From positions 1 through 52,295 of IMG/VR virus record IMGVR_UViG_3300045963_000039: a stretch of DNA of 52,295 bases; one strand, 5' to 3'. Below, piece after piece: positions 1 to 7,421 of this stretch; position 1 is the stretch's first letter; every line of letters begins with the position of its first letter. The notes under the pieces are model-generated. The model saw only the letters and a list, made by a program, of their open reading frames with translations, did not search any database and had not been told where the DNA came from. This DNA is from a virus. The position numbers and the translations under genes were made by a program.

Positions 1-633
1 AAATTTTAATGCATCTATATGCATACTTGATATTTGTTCATCGTCAAACAAAAACCAGTCTGATATTTTATGTTTTTGGCATCCTATAAACATAAACTCA
101 GAGTTAAAAGTGATGATCCATTTATCAGCATGGATTGATTTAATTTCTTTACAGTTTCCAATCGATCTGGATAAATTAGCTCCAGATAAATTAGCTCCAG
201 ATAAATTAGCTACAGATAAATTAGCTCCGTATAAATTAGCTCCAGATAAATTAGCTCCAGATAAATTAGCTACAGATAAATTAGCTCCGTATAAATTAGC
301 TCCAGATAGATTAGCTCCAGATAAATTAGCTCCAGATAAATTAGCTACAGATAAATTAGCTCCAGATAAATTAGCTAAGGCTAAATCAGCTACAGATAAA
401 TTAGCTCTGTATAGATCAGCTTCGGATAAATTAGCTCTGGATAAATTAGCTCTGGATAAATTAGCTCTGGATAAATCAGCTCTGGATAAATCAGCTCTGG
501 ATAAATCAGCCCTAGATAAACTTACTTTTAAATCAATAGCTATCTTTACTGTTAAAGCAATATTGTTTTCTTCTATTTCATGAGAAAAAATTACATTTCC
601 TGAGTATCTGTTTTTTATTTCTATTTTTGACAT
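1..633 (-). CDS. Pentapeptide-repeat protein (3' end beyond window)
   Basis: The frame is open from the ATG at 633 to the window edge (211 codons, no stop). The N-terminus (about 35 residues, beginning [13 protein letters not shown]) is non-repetitive. It is followed by about 23-24 pentapeptides of the form A(N/D)L(S/Y)(G/R/V), the signature of a right-handed quadrilateral beta-helix. A C-terminal cap follows, with the motif [10 protein letters not shown] and an acidic segment, a tail often seen on phage pentapeptide proteins. Some family members (Qnr, MfpA) mimic DNA and bind gyrase; nothing here shows that this one does. Its start overlaps the stop of the amidotransferase gene (TAATG), so the two are probably translationally coupled. 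The plus-strand reading of the repeat is only a shadow. Confidence 0.85.
   Translation of the reverse strand, partial: MSKIEIKNRYSGNVIFSHEIEENNIALTVKIAIDLKVSLSRADLSRADLSRADLSRANLSRANLSRANLSEADLYRANLSVADLALANLSGANLSVANLSGANLSGANLSGANLYGANLSVANLSGANLSGANLYGANLSVANLSGANLSGANLSRSIGNCKEIKSIHADKWIITFNSEFMFIGCQKHKISDWFLFDDEQISSMHIDALKF
165..525 (-). repeat. Tandem 15-bp repeats encoding pentapeptides
   Basis: About 23 tandem 15-bp units encode the pentapeptides of the preceding gene. Bases 181-240 and 241-300 are identical, a 60-bp duplication equal to four pentapeptides, which is one coil of the predicted beta-helix. Other units differ by single bases. Confidence 0.9.
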
Positions 634-1871
634 TACATACACTCACTAATTGAATTATAACAAGGATCGCAGTAATCCCTATTAAATTGACTACTTATAG
701 AGCTTAAAGTTTCACAACAGTTCTTACAATGCTTTATGTTTGGATCTGATTTACCGTGTAAGCTCTGATAGTAGTGTTCTATTTGTTTTTCCCATAACTC
801 ATCATCTTCTTCATCCTCTTCTGTTGTTACTAGAACTAGTTCCTTTTTTTTCTTAGATAGACCTATTAAGGTTGCGTAAGCATTGCTAGATGTTACAGAG
901 GTGACCCTAATATCTATTAATTTATCTAATAGGGATTCTGCTTCATTCCTATTTATACCAGTAACATTAATATCTTCACCTAAATAAGTACAAGAAATAT
1001 AGCCATAGTTATTTCCATTCTGATAAGCCACAAATTTCTTTGCAATAACTGATATATTCCCTTGCTTTAACAAAAAACCTTTATCTTTTGCCTCTTCTTT
1101 CTTTGGCAATAAGACAACCTTTTTTGTAGAGTAATAATTCGAGTAGTCATATGTATCATGAGTATGAGGACTAAATTTATTAATAAAGACATCATCATCT
1201 CCGATTGTCTTTATAGCAATATGAACTCCTTCTTTTGTTGATGTAATACTTTCATAGTCTATATCATTTCTAATAAGTAACCATTCTAGCATACCTTTTT
1301 CACTTGCAAAGAAAGTAGATTTACTACCTTTAATAGTAGCAAAATACATTGGCCTCTCTTTATTTCTAGCAAAGTTTAAGGTTTGGAGGGCATCATCATA
1401 CCATACCAGAGAATATGCACCTTTTAAAGACTCTAAAGATTCTTTTATATTCAATGACTTACTAAAGTTAGCTGTAATAGCTTCAGAGTCTACAGTATAG
1501 TTCTCTTTGTTTAGAAGATTATGACTGTTTAAAGTTCCATTATGGAATAGGGTAATATCTCCATGAGAAAACGGATGTGCATTAGTATCATTTATACTTC
1601 CAGTTGTAGCAAATCTATTATGTCCTACTACAAAAGTATTATTGTGTGATATTAGTCTTTTAGTAACTGGCATTTCTAGGAAGTCTATCGCATTCAATGA
1701 CTTCTTATAACTGCTAGACACACCTTGATTAGTAACAGTTAGTAGCCCCGTTGAATGCAAACCTCTAACACTATCACATATCAACATTTGATTGAATACT
1801 TTATCAAAGGTAGTAGGGTATAGCTTTGATCCAGGTTTTTCTTTATTTATATATCCAACTATTCCACACAT
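633..1871 (-). CDS. Class II glutamine amidotransferase
   Basis: The protein begins MCGIVGYIN; after removal of Met, Cys2 is the N-terminal nucleophile of class II glutamine amidotransferases, which release ammonia from glutamine. Further family signatures are [13 protein letters not shown] and [14 protein letters not shown] in the first 110 residues and SEAITANF later. The amidotransferase domain fills roughly residues 1-210. The remaining 200 residues hold an acidic stretch and a C-terminal zinc-ribbon-like CxxC pair (CKNC and CDPC). It is the first of six adjacent genes resembling the predicted phiEco32 peptide-modification system, where it would supply ammonia or hydrolyse an amide. It shares TAATG junctions with the genes on both sides. 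Confidence 0.9.
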   Translation of the reverse strand: MCGIVGYINKEKPGSKLYPTTFDKVFNQMLICDSVRGLHSTGLLTVTNQGVSSSYKKSLNAIDFLEMPVTKRLISHNNTFVVGHNRFATTGSINDTNAHPFSHGDITLFHNGTLNSHNLLNKENYTVDSEAITANFSKSLNIKESLESLKGAYSLVWYDDALQTLNFARNKERPMYFATIKGSKSTFFASEKGMLEWLLIRNDIDYESITSTKEGVHIAIKTIGDDDVFINKFSPHTHDTYDYSNYYSTKKVVLLPKKEEAKDKGFLLKQGNISVIAKKFVAYQNGNNYGYISCTYLGEDINVTGINRNEAESLLDKLIDIRVTSVTSSNAYATLIGLSKKKKELVLVTTEEDEEDDELWEKQIEHYYQSLHGKSDPNIKHCKNCCETLSSISSQFNRDYCDPCYNSISECM

Positions 1872-2974
1872 TAGTCTAACTCCGTAGGTGTTGCTTGATC
1901 AAACGAGATAGGTGCATCAAATAGATCATTAAAGATATTTTCTGCATTAAGTACTATATTAGGTTCATTAGTTTTACTTATATTATTTTTATCTGCATAT
2001 GCCTTAAGTAAAGAGTCTTTACCATATTTAACTCTACTTATCTTAGGTTTAGTTGCATATAACTTCTCATAATATATAACTTCTTTAACATCTGTAATAC
2101 CCTTCCTTAATAGAATATTCATATCTCTATTATTAGATAAGGGTTCAAATACACTTCCTTTAAATATTAAAGACAGAACTTTAATACCCCATCTATCGTA
2201 GTAATCTATTAGGTCTGTTATAGTATACTTAAGAGATGCATTTTTAATTGAGAATATAATATTAATCCAATTTTTAAGACTATTAATATCTGATGTACCT
2301 TGATGATGCCTAAACTCAACACTACCATAATTAGACAAAGGTAAGATATTAAGTGCAGAGTATTTATCACAAGTATTTCTAATAGCATCAACTAGATGTG
2401 GAAACAATCCATTCTCTGAATAATATCTAAAATCTTTTAATAGTAACATGAAGTCAGAATCAGTCAATGGTCTGCAATAGTTATTCTTAGATCTATTAAT
2501 ATTACAATATGTAAAGATAACCCTCTCTACCATAAGATATATCATAATAAAATTCAGAACTTCCTTCTCACTGTTGTCTCTAAAATCTAAGTGAACATGT
2601 ACTGATGTACGATCACTAGGCTCTACTTGTTTATTCTTATATATATACCCTTCAAAAAACATGTGTAAATCATTTAAGGCTGCTGTTATATTAGCCCCTT
2701 TTAAAGGTTGATTAAATGTGAATTCAGCTCCATCTCTTAAAGAACCATCCTTAATAACATGCCAGAAAGTAGACAGCTCATTTAGAGAACAAGCATTAGA
2801 GTATCTAAATCTACTAAGTCTTGGCTCTTCTTTGTTAGATGTAGAGAAATCATATCTACAATTTTCAATCTCAACTTCAACGCCTATTGCATCTGTATTA
2901 GATAGAAGAGTGAGGTCAGTCTGATATAAAAGACGGTCTACCTTCTTACCTAGAACATTATATAGCTGAGTCAT
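1871..2974 (-). CDS. Amidoligase (glutamine synthetase-like COOH-NH2 ligase)
   Basis: Motifs of the amidoligase family appear in order: GVEVEIENC near the N-terminus (acidic metal ligands), DGSLRDGAEFTF, RTSVHVHLDF, NNYCRPL and GSVEFRHHQGT. Together these form the predicted ATP- and metal-binding centre of GS-fold ligases that join a carboxylate to an amine. The 367-residue length is normal. The upstream 216-aa gene overlaps its start by 17 bases. Substrate is unknown; in related phages the cluster is predicted to make peptide conjugates on proteins or the cell surface. Confidence 0.85.
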   Translation of the reverse strand: MTQLYNVLGKKVDRLLYQTDLTLLSNTDAIGVEVEIENCRYDFSTSNKEEPRLSRFRYSNACSLNELSTFWHVIKDGSLRDGAEFTFNQPLKGANITAALNDLHMFFEGYIYKNKQVEPSDRTSVHVHLDFRDNSEKEVLNFIMIYLMVERVIFTYCNINRSKNNYCRPLTDSDFMLLLKDFRYYSENGLFPHLVDAIRNTCDKYSALNILPLSNYGSVEFRHHQGTSDINSLKNWINIIFSIKNASLKYTITDLIDYYDRWGIKVLSLIFKGSVFEPLSNNRDMNILLRKGITDVKEVIYYEKLYATKPKISRVKYGKDSLLKAYADKNNISKTNEPNIVLNAENIFNDLFDAPISFDQATPTELD

Positions 2975-3608
2975 ATTTTCTCCTAAAAGGTATTCCTAGA
3001 TCTGATAATTCTTCATTAAATATATTTATATTTAGTTCAAAGAGACCCTCATCTACATTAAAAGACCCTATAGACCATGAGTTTTTAACTAGATCCATAG
3101 TATTAGTAATTCCATTAAGTTTAATGGCTATTGATGGGGTAATGGCAGTTGATAGCCTAGCCAGTGTAAGCACTGATTCTATAGCTTCCTCAAAAGTATA
3201 GAACTTAGGGTTGAATAGATCATCTACTATTTTTGTTATAGGATCACTATAGCTAAGTGACATATAGCTTTTTTCTACATATGAAAGATCCTTATAAGCT
3301 ATAGTGTCTAAATGAAGAGCTCTTTTAAACCTAGAACTAGAATCTCTCTTATGTTTACGTGTTACATTTACTACACTATCTTTTATATTTATAAATCCTA
3401 ATTTAGGTAAAGTAAAATCATACTCCTCTTGATTAAAGAGGATAGATGGAACTGATAACAAGTTTTTATTTTTAAATGTATTATAGTAAATGTATATCGG
3501 AGATTCTGAACCATCTTGAGTGAACTCTTCTACTCTTATAATAGAATCTTTGTATTTTACAAAACATTTAGAATACTTTACTGTTAAATCATGCGCTGTC
3601 TCAAGCAT
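2958..3608 (-). CDS. Unknown protein inside the amidoligase cluster
   Basis: A 216-residue protein I do not recognise. It has no signal peptide or membrane span. It is rich in beta-forming stretches in the N-terminal half, with a helical middle (around DLFNPKFYTFEEAIESVL) and a hydrophobic C-terminal half. It lies between the two ligase genes with overlapping ends (17 bases downstream, 8 bases upstream), so it is co-translated with them and is probably a subunit, substrate or adaptor of the pathway. This is inferred from position only. Confidence 0.75.
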   Translation of the reverse strand: MLETAHDLTVKYSKCFVKYKDSIIRVEEFTQDGSESPIYIYYNTFKNKNLLSVPSILFNQEEYDFTLPKLGFINIKDSVVNVTRKHKRDSSSRFKRALHLDTIAYKDLSYVEKSYMSLSYSDPITKIVDDLFNPKFYTFEEAIESVLTLARLSTAITPSIAIKLNGITNTMDLVKNSWSIGSFNVDEGLFELNINIFNEELSDLGIPFRRKYDSAI

Positions 3609-4407
3609 ACAAGTTATTCCTTGTCATAATAATCTCTGCTAAATTCTTATCAGACTGATTAATGCATTGAACTATATGAGCTTTTTCGAAGATGGCTATC
3701 TCGCTAAGCTCTTCTAAGTTATCATATACTCTCTTAACACTGTCAAATACCCAACCCATCAACCCTTCTGATCTAAGCCAGAAATTAGATAGGGTACGAT
3801 ACTCCACCCCATCGTACGGATCTTCATTAAGAGTATCTTTAGGTCTAAAAGACCCTGCTTTACCATAGAGTGACCTCCTATCTATATCATCATCTAATAG
3901 GACACTAGGTACACCTAATACTAAATCTAAAGCTTTAACGAACTTAGCTCTATTCTCATAACTGCCTTCAGCTTGATCAAATGATATATGTAAATGGCCT
4001 CCTGCTGCTCTCTTATTAGTTTTAGAGTAGTCTACCTTTACATTCTCTCTCCAATTCCACACATCAAAGTCAGGTTCACAACCGGCCAACTGAGCCAATG
4101 GATCTGATAGTAGTGATTTAGTGCATAGGCTACTAGCAATAAAATCTAACTTAAGATCTAAAGGCTTTAATACTTCTTCTAAATCTTTTATAATAAGACG
4201 ATGATTATTAATAAAGTCTAGTTTATTATCTGCTGGAATACTATTAAACTCAGCTAAGATATTATCATGCTGAATATAACCATGATTAGTTTTATGAGGA
4301 GAATATTTAGTACCTGGGATATACTTAATAGCAGATACTAACTTTCCTTTCTTATCTCTTAAAAAAGCTTCTGGATCTGAACCAACTTTTAAATATTTAT
4401 TCATCAT
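3601..4407 (-). CDS. PhiEco32-type COOH-NH2 ligase type 2
   Basis: The 268-residue protein carries the signatures of the phiEco32-like amidoligase type 2 family: GSDPEAFLRDKKG near the N-terminus, QHDNILAEFNSIPADN, GCEPDFDVWNW, AAGGHLHISFD and GVEYRTLSNFWL. The acidic and histidine residues in these motifs are the expected metal and ATP ligands of a GS-like fold. It is the second amide-bond-forming enzyme of the cluster. It ends inside the start of the unknown 216-aa gene and follows the ATP-grasp gene by 6 bases. Confidence 0.88.
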   Translation of the reverse strand: MMNKYLKVGSDPEAFLRDKKGKLVSAIKYIPGTKYSPHKTNHGYIQHDNILAEFNSIPADNKLDFINNHRLIIKDLEEVLKPLDLKLDFIASSLCTKSLLSDPLAQLAGCEPDFDVWNWRENVKVDYSKTNKRAAGGHLHISFDQAEGSYENRAKFVKALDLVLGVPSVLLDDDIDRRSLYGKAGSFRPKDTLNEDPYDGVEYRTLSNFWLRSEGLMGWVFDSVKRVYDNLEELSEIAIFEKAHIVQCINQSDKNLAEIIMTRNNLYA

Positions 4408-4413
4408 GTTTTC

Positions 4414-5202
4414 CTATAAGTAATGTATCTTAAAAGCATCTATATATTTCTGTACAGTATTACCCTCTAAACCTGGAGATGTATTAACTTCTAGTGCGTA
4501 TACTTCTCCCTCTTTAGTTACAATAACATCTACAGCTCCAAAATCAAGGCCTAAGGAAGAAACAGACCTTACCCCTATACCTACTACTGCTTGATAAATA
4601 TCAGAGTCTAAGTCATGCTTAAGATTCGTAGAAAAGTAATAGCCATTCCCATGGCAACGTACTAGCTGATTATCTATACCAGCCTTCCTCTTCTTCTGTT
4701 GGATGTGTATTACATTCCCAGAGACTACATGAACTCTATATTCCCACATCTTAGGAATATATAAGGTATATAAGCCAGCCTCTACTAACTCATCAGGATT
4801 TCTAGCTATAACAATTCCAGATCCACCTGATCCATTAATCTTAGTTCTACAAAATACTATAGCTTTACTATTATTATCAAAGAACATTTCTGCTAGTTCA
4901 GGTTGTAGTGTCCATTGAACTGTATTAATATTATAATCTTCAAACAGTCTTAAAGTAGCTATCTTATTAATAGCACATGAAACACTCCAAGGGTGGTTAA
5001 AAAGAATACCAGATCGCAACCAAGGTATACTACTACACCCCCAATTAATCATAGGTTGCATTTTATCTTTAGGTTTAATTCTAGGTGTATATATTTTAAG
5101 ACCTAAAGATAGAGCAATTTGTGTAGAGTAGAGATGAGATAGCTCGTTCTTATTACCTTTGTGATATTTTCTACGTTGTATAAAGATCATATTAACACCC
5201 AC
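4414..5202 (-). CDS. ATP-grasp carboxylate-amine ligase
   Basis: This 262-residue protein has an ATP-grasp layout: a glycine-rich loop RTKINGSGGSGIVIA (about residues 119-133), a central strand with YIPKMWEYRVHVV, and the C-terminal catalytic motif DFGAVDVIVT followed by YALEVNTSPGLEG (Glu and Asn bind Mg-ATP). The family makes acyl-phosphate intermediates and joins them to amines. With the two GS-like ligases it makes this a three-ligase cluster, as in phiEco32. The start may be MGVNMI or the internal ATG at MIFIQ; the first overlaps the cyclotransferase stop. Confidence 0.87.
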   Translation of the reverse strand: MGVNMIFIQRRKYHKGNKNELSHLYSTQIALSLGLKIYTPRIKPKDKMQPMINWGCSSIPWLRSGILFNHPWSVSCAINKIATLRLFEDYNINTVQWTLQPELAEMFFDNNSKAIVFCRTKINGSGGSGIVIARNPDELVEAGLYTLYIPKMWEYRVHVVSGNVIHIQQKKRKAGIDNQLVRCHGNGYYFSTNLKHDLDSDIYQAVVGIGVRSVSSLGLDFGAVDVIVTKEGEVYALEVNTSPGLEGNTVQKYIDAFKIHYL

Positions 5203-5611
5203 ACCCTATCAACTCTGATAGGCTTACTTTATTCTTATAAGACCAGTCGATTACTGTAGAGTCTGGAGATATTCTAGGCCTATTAAGAATAGTCTCCTCT
5301 TTTACTACTTTATAAATATAAGGGCTATACGTAATACCATTATTAAATACCTCAACCTTATCTCTACGGTAGAAATGAGGGTGGCCTTCTAACTGGTCTA
5401 ATCTTTTTAAAGTAGCCTCATCAACCTCATATATCTCTACCTTAATAATCTTACCCCCTGATATAATGCTAGGGAATGATCCCATAGATACCATATCATA
5501 CTCTTCGTTGGTAATTCCTTCAGCTACAAATGTACTATCTTTAAGTAGATAATGATTAGACTCACCTTTCTTCAATGTACCATATACTGCCACTAATTCT
5601 TTATTCATCAA
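5192..5611 (-). CDS. Gamma-glutamylcyclotransferase-like protein
   Basis: The 139-residue protein starts with VAVYGTLKKGESNHYLL, the substrate-cavity motif of the GGCT/AIG2 fold, and has LDQLEGHPHFYRR, whose glutamate matches the catalytic acid of the family. These enzymes release an amino acid from a gamma-glutamyl amide by forming 5-oxoproline. In the cluster it would act as an editing or reversal enzyme for gamma-linked peptides, an inference from the known phiEco32 gene set. It overlaps both neighbours by about 11 bases. Confidence 0.88.
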   Translation of the reverse strand: MMNKELVAVYGTLKKGESNHYLLKDSTFVAEGITNEEYDMVSMGSFPSIISGGKIIKVEIYEVDEATLKRLDQLEGHPHFYRRDKVEVFNNGITYSPYIYKVVKEETILNRPRISPDSTVIDWSYKNKVSLSELIGCGC

Positions 5612-5783
5612 GTTTCTCCTTTAATCTGACAATCTCTCTTTCTAGTTCTACACTATAACTCTCAAAAGCTCTAAGTTGTAATTCAATAGCATCTTGAATG
5701 TTATAAGCTACATTAACTTTATCATAGCAATCTATAAATGAGAATTGGCCTGTATTATATTTTATTTCAGTTGGTCTTTTCAT
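5601..5783 (-). CDS. Small protein, paralogue of 6087-6278
   Basis: A 60-residue protein of unknown function. It resembles the 63-aa product of 6087-6278: both begin with a basic residue followed by PT(E/Q)I, have a W/F-S-F segment near residue 14, and end in a helix with the pattern LER(E/D)IVR. Its stop overlaps the cyclotransferase start and its own start overlaps the preceding stop. Confidence 0.7.
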   Translation of the reverse strand: MKRPTEIKYNTGQFSFIDCYDKVNVAYNIQDAIELQLRAFESYSVELEREIVRLKEKLDE

Positions 5784-6094
5784 TTATAGCCATCTCTTAA
5801 CGGCCTAATATGCTCTTTAATCTCAAACTTATGATTAGGATTTAATCTAAGATCATATTCTACAATACATGTATAACCTGATAGTAGTCGAGCCTGCCTA
5901 ATTTCTGAGTGTTTAATTTCTTCTGCGATACATTTGACATATTCTTTATTTATATCTATCTCTTTACAGTAAGCTTGTTTAGTGATAAGAAATGTACTAA
6001 CTATTAATACTAAAGATATTAGTAATCTTTTAATAAATAGAGTATTAACTATAGCGAGTAAGAGACCGATAGGTGTTATTAAGATGTTAATCAT
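5780..6094 (-). CDS. Small membrane or exported protein
   Basis: A 104-residue protein with an N-terminal hydrophobic stretch (about residues 3-40, including LLLAIVNTLF and LLISLVLIVSTFLI) followed by a charged C-terminal domain with three cysteines. This could be a membrane anchor or a signal sequence (possible cleavage near KQAYC). No known family is recognised. It overlaps the paralogue gene on each side. Confidence 0.65.
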   Translation of the reverse strand: MINILITPIGLLLAIVNTLFIKRLLISLVLIVSTFLITKQAYCKEIDINKEYVKCIAEEIKHSEIRQARLLSGYTCIVEYDLRLNPNHKFEIKEHIRPLRDGYK

Positions 6095-6278
6095 AAGTTA
6101 CTTCTAGTGCTTTACTTATTCTAACTATATCTCTTTCAAGTGCATTGCAATATTCTTCAAGAGCAGTCATACGTTGAGTAACTAAACATATATTGCTACT
6201 AGACATGATGATAGTTTCATTATGATCTACAAAAGACCATGTTGAATTGTCTTTACGGATTTGTGTAGGCTTTTGCAT
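6087..6278 (-). CDS. Small protein, paralogue of 5601-5783
   Basis: A 63-residue protein. Its start MQKPTQI, the WSFVDHNE segment and the helix ALERDIVRISKAL align with the protein encoded 300 bases downstream on the same strand. The two copies are separated by the membrane-protein gene, so the duplication is old or the insert came later. Confidence 0.7.
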   Translation of the reverse strand: MQKPTQIRKDNSTWSFVDHNETIIMSSSNICLVTQRMTALEEYCNALERDIVRISKALEVTYD

Positions 6279-6280
6279 TA

Positions 6281-6400
6281 TTATTCCTTCATTGAATTTG
6301 AAGTTAAGTGTTGATCATTAAAATCTTGATTGCTTACATAGGCATAGCTAATAAAGAGTAAGATGATAACTGTTATTGTGTAAAGGATACTTTCATTCAT
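6281..6400 (-). CDS. Microprotein with one membrane span (39 aa)
   Basis: ATG at 6400, stop at 6281-6283. The hydrophobic segment ILYTITVIILLFISYAYV covers residues 5-22; the tail is polar. It overlaps the end of the next microprotein gene and ends two bases before the start of the 63-aa gene. No known function. Confidence 0.55.
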   Translation of the reverse strand: MNESILYTITVIILLFISYAYVSNQDFNDQHLTSNSMKE

Positions 6401-6509
6401 CTTTATCTAAAGACTTACTATATTTAGCAATAGCAATCAACCCCATGAATACAGGAAAGATTATAAAGACGGCTCCAGAACGGGCTAGCTGTTGTATGAG
6501 TTCTAACAT
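6393..6509 (-). CDS. Microprotein with one membrane span (38 aa)
   Basis: ATG at 6509, TGA at 6393-6395. The hydrophobic centre AVFIIFPVFMGLIAIA is followed by a charged tail KYSKSLDKDE. An AAAGGAAAAC ribosome-binding stretch precedes the start. Its end overlaps the start of the 39-aa gene by 8 bases. Confidence 0.55.
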   Translation of the reverse strand: MLELIQQLARSGAVFIIFPVFMGLIAIAKYSKSLDKDE

Positions 6510-6529
6510 TTAGTTTTCCTTTTAGTAAG

Positions 6530-6661
6530 TTAATCTTTCTTGCCTTTAAGTATATAAAGACCTGCTATAACATGGAAGGCTACTACAAAGACAGTAGCAA
6601 ATCCAGTGATAATTGTTCTAGGTGAAAGGCCTAGTGAGAATATAAAGTTTATAGCTTTCAT
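6530..6661 (-). CDS. Microprotein with one membrane span (43 aa)
   Basis: ATG at 6661 with AAGAGG five bases upstream. The protein starts MKAINFIFSLGLSPR, has a hydrophobic helix TGFATVFVVAFHVIAGLYI and ends KGKKD, giving a positive-inside cytoplasmic tail. No known family. Its ribosome-binding site overlaps the -35 box of the plus-strand promoter at 6670-6698. Confidence 0.6.
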   Translation of the reverse strand: MKAINFIFSLGLSPRTIITGFATVFVVAFHVIAGLYILKGKKD

Positions 6662-6669
6662 AAGACCTC

Positions 6670-6698
6670 TTGACAAATTAAAAAAGGTATGGTATAAT
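6670..6698 (+). promoter_or_regulatory. Perfect sigma70 consensus promoter, antisense to early genes
   Basis: TTGACA at 6670-6675, 17-base spacer, TATAAT at 6693-6698. It points rightward, against every gene between 633 and 8911. The predicted transcript would begin near 6705 and run antisense to the small genes at 6736-7384. No plus-strand gene of credible length follows. Confidence 0.7.
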
Positions 6699-6735
6699 AC
6701 TCATGTCCCCGAGAGGCTATGGAGTTCTATATAAT

Positions 6736-6906
6736 CTATAGATCTAATAGGGAATAAATCTTATCCATATATAAGTCAATATCATTTAACTTAGAATCTA
6801 TAGAGTGATTATCTTCATTCTCTTTATGTATCTGTTTAAGTTTATAATAGATAATATTGAGATATGTTTTAAGATACTTCTTATCTTTAGTTAATAGTAG
6901 TTTCAT
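6736..6906 (-). CDS. Small helical protein, paralogue of 6917-7090
   Basis: A 56-residue protein starting MKLLLTKDKKYL and ending IDLYMDKIYSLLDL. The start, a central LKQI and the SLLDL end match the 57-aa protein encoded immediately upstream, so these are tandem paralogues. It is mostly charged and helical. Function unknown. Confidence 0.65.
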   Translation of the reverse strand: MKLLLTKDKKYLKTYLNIIYYKLKQIHKENEDNHSIDSKLNDIDLYMDKIYSLLDL

Positions 6907-6916
6907 AAATACTCCT

Positions 6917-7090
6917 CTATAGGTCTAGTAAAGAATAGAGTGATTCTATCTTAGAGTCTATCTCTTCTAGTCTAAGATTTATTAGCTTATCATCTTCTAG
7001 CGTATAAGACTTTATCTGTTTTAATCTTATCTTTATATTCTGTAATAAGACAGAGGCAGTAGCTTGATCTTTAGTAGTAAGAAGTTTCAT
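6917..7090 (-). CDS. Small helical protein, paralogue of 6736-6906
   Basis: A 57-residue protein starting MKLLTTKDQATA and ending IDSKIESLYSLLDL. It has the same MKLL-TKD start, LKQIK centre and YSLLDL end as its neighbour. The ATG overlaps the stop of the 26-aa membrane peptide (ATGAGATGA arrangement). Function unknown. Confidence 0.65.
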   Translation of the reverse strand: MKLLTTKDQATASVLLQNIKIRLKQIKSYTLEDDKLINLRLEEIDSKIESLYSLLDL

Positions 7091-7167
7091 CTCATTCTCT
7101 TACTTATTAATTCAGCTAAGATCATTACAACTATAATAACTATAGATATAATAAGTAATTTAATCAT
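7087..7167 (-). CDS. Microprotein, 26-aa membrane peptide
   Basis: MIKLLIISIVIIVVMILAEL plus a short basic end. It is almost entirely one hydrophobic helix. Both ends overlap neighbours in the ATGA style, which supports real translation despite its size. Confidence 0.5.
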   Translation of the reverse strand: MIKLLIISIVIIVVMILAELISKRMR

Positions 7168-7304
7168 CTATCCTCCTTAGTTACATTCTTATGTACTTTG
7201 TAGAGTAGTTGTGATAGATCGTGAGATTCAGATTTAGATAGCTCTTGTTTATCTATAGAATCTACTACTTTCTTTAGTGTTAGGTATTCAGAGTGAGTAA
7301 ACAT
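7164..7304 (-). CDS. Small hydrophilic protein (46 aa)
   Basis: Starts MFTHSEYLTLKKVV, charged and helical, no recognised family. It ends with an ATGA overlap onto the 26-aa membrane peptide, and AAGGAGG at its own 3' end serves as that peptide's ribosome-binding site. Confidence 0.6.
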   Translation of the reverse strand: MFTHSEYLTLKKVVDSIDKQELSKSESHDLSQLLYKVHKNVTKEDR

Positions 7305-7306
7305 AA

Positions 7307-7384
7307 TTATTCCTTACTATAAAATATAGCATTTAATAGGATTAGGACAACTGAAATTATGATTGTTATCTTTATGAAAAGCAT
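7307..7384 (-). CDS. Microprotein, 25-aa membrane peptide
   Basis: MLFIKITIIISVVLILLNAI followed by FYSKE: a single hydrophobic helix with a short polar end. The stop is two bases before the next gene. Supported by position in the chain and by similarity in design to the 26-aa peptide. Confidence 0.4.
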   Translation of the reverse strand: MLFIKITIIISVVLILLNAIFYSKE

Positions 7385-7421
7385 AGGCTTAGTGAGTGAT
7401 GGACATCCTTGTCCGTTTCGG

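Noticed and set aside
165-525. Regular short repeats suggestive of a CRISPR array
   Set aside because: Units are 15 bp, contiguous without spacers and keep a reading frame for pentapeptides.
110-583. Plus-strand 157-aa reading frame rich in DKLAP repeats
   Set aside because: It is the complement of the pentapeptide repeats; the minus strand gives canonical A(N/D)LxX repeats, a start coupled to the amidotransferase stop and a known C-terminal cap.
6703-6780. tRNA-Ser-like stretch (GAGAGGCTA, 5-bp stem with 7-base loop) after the plus-strand promoter
   Set aside because: No acceptor stem closes and no T-arm with TTC loop is present, so a tRNA call is not supported.
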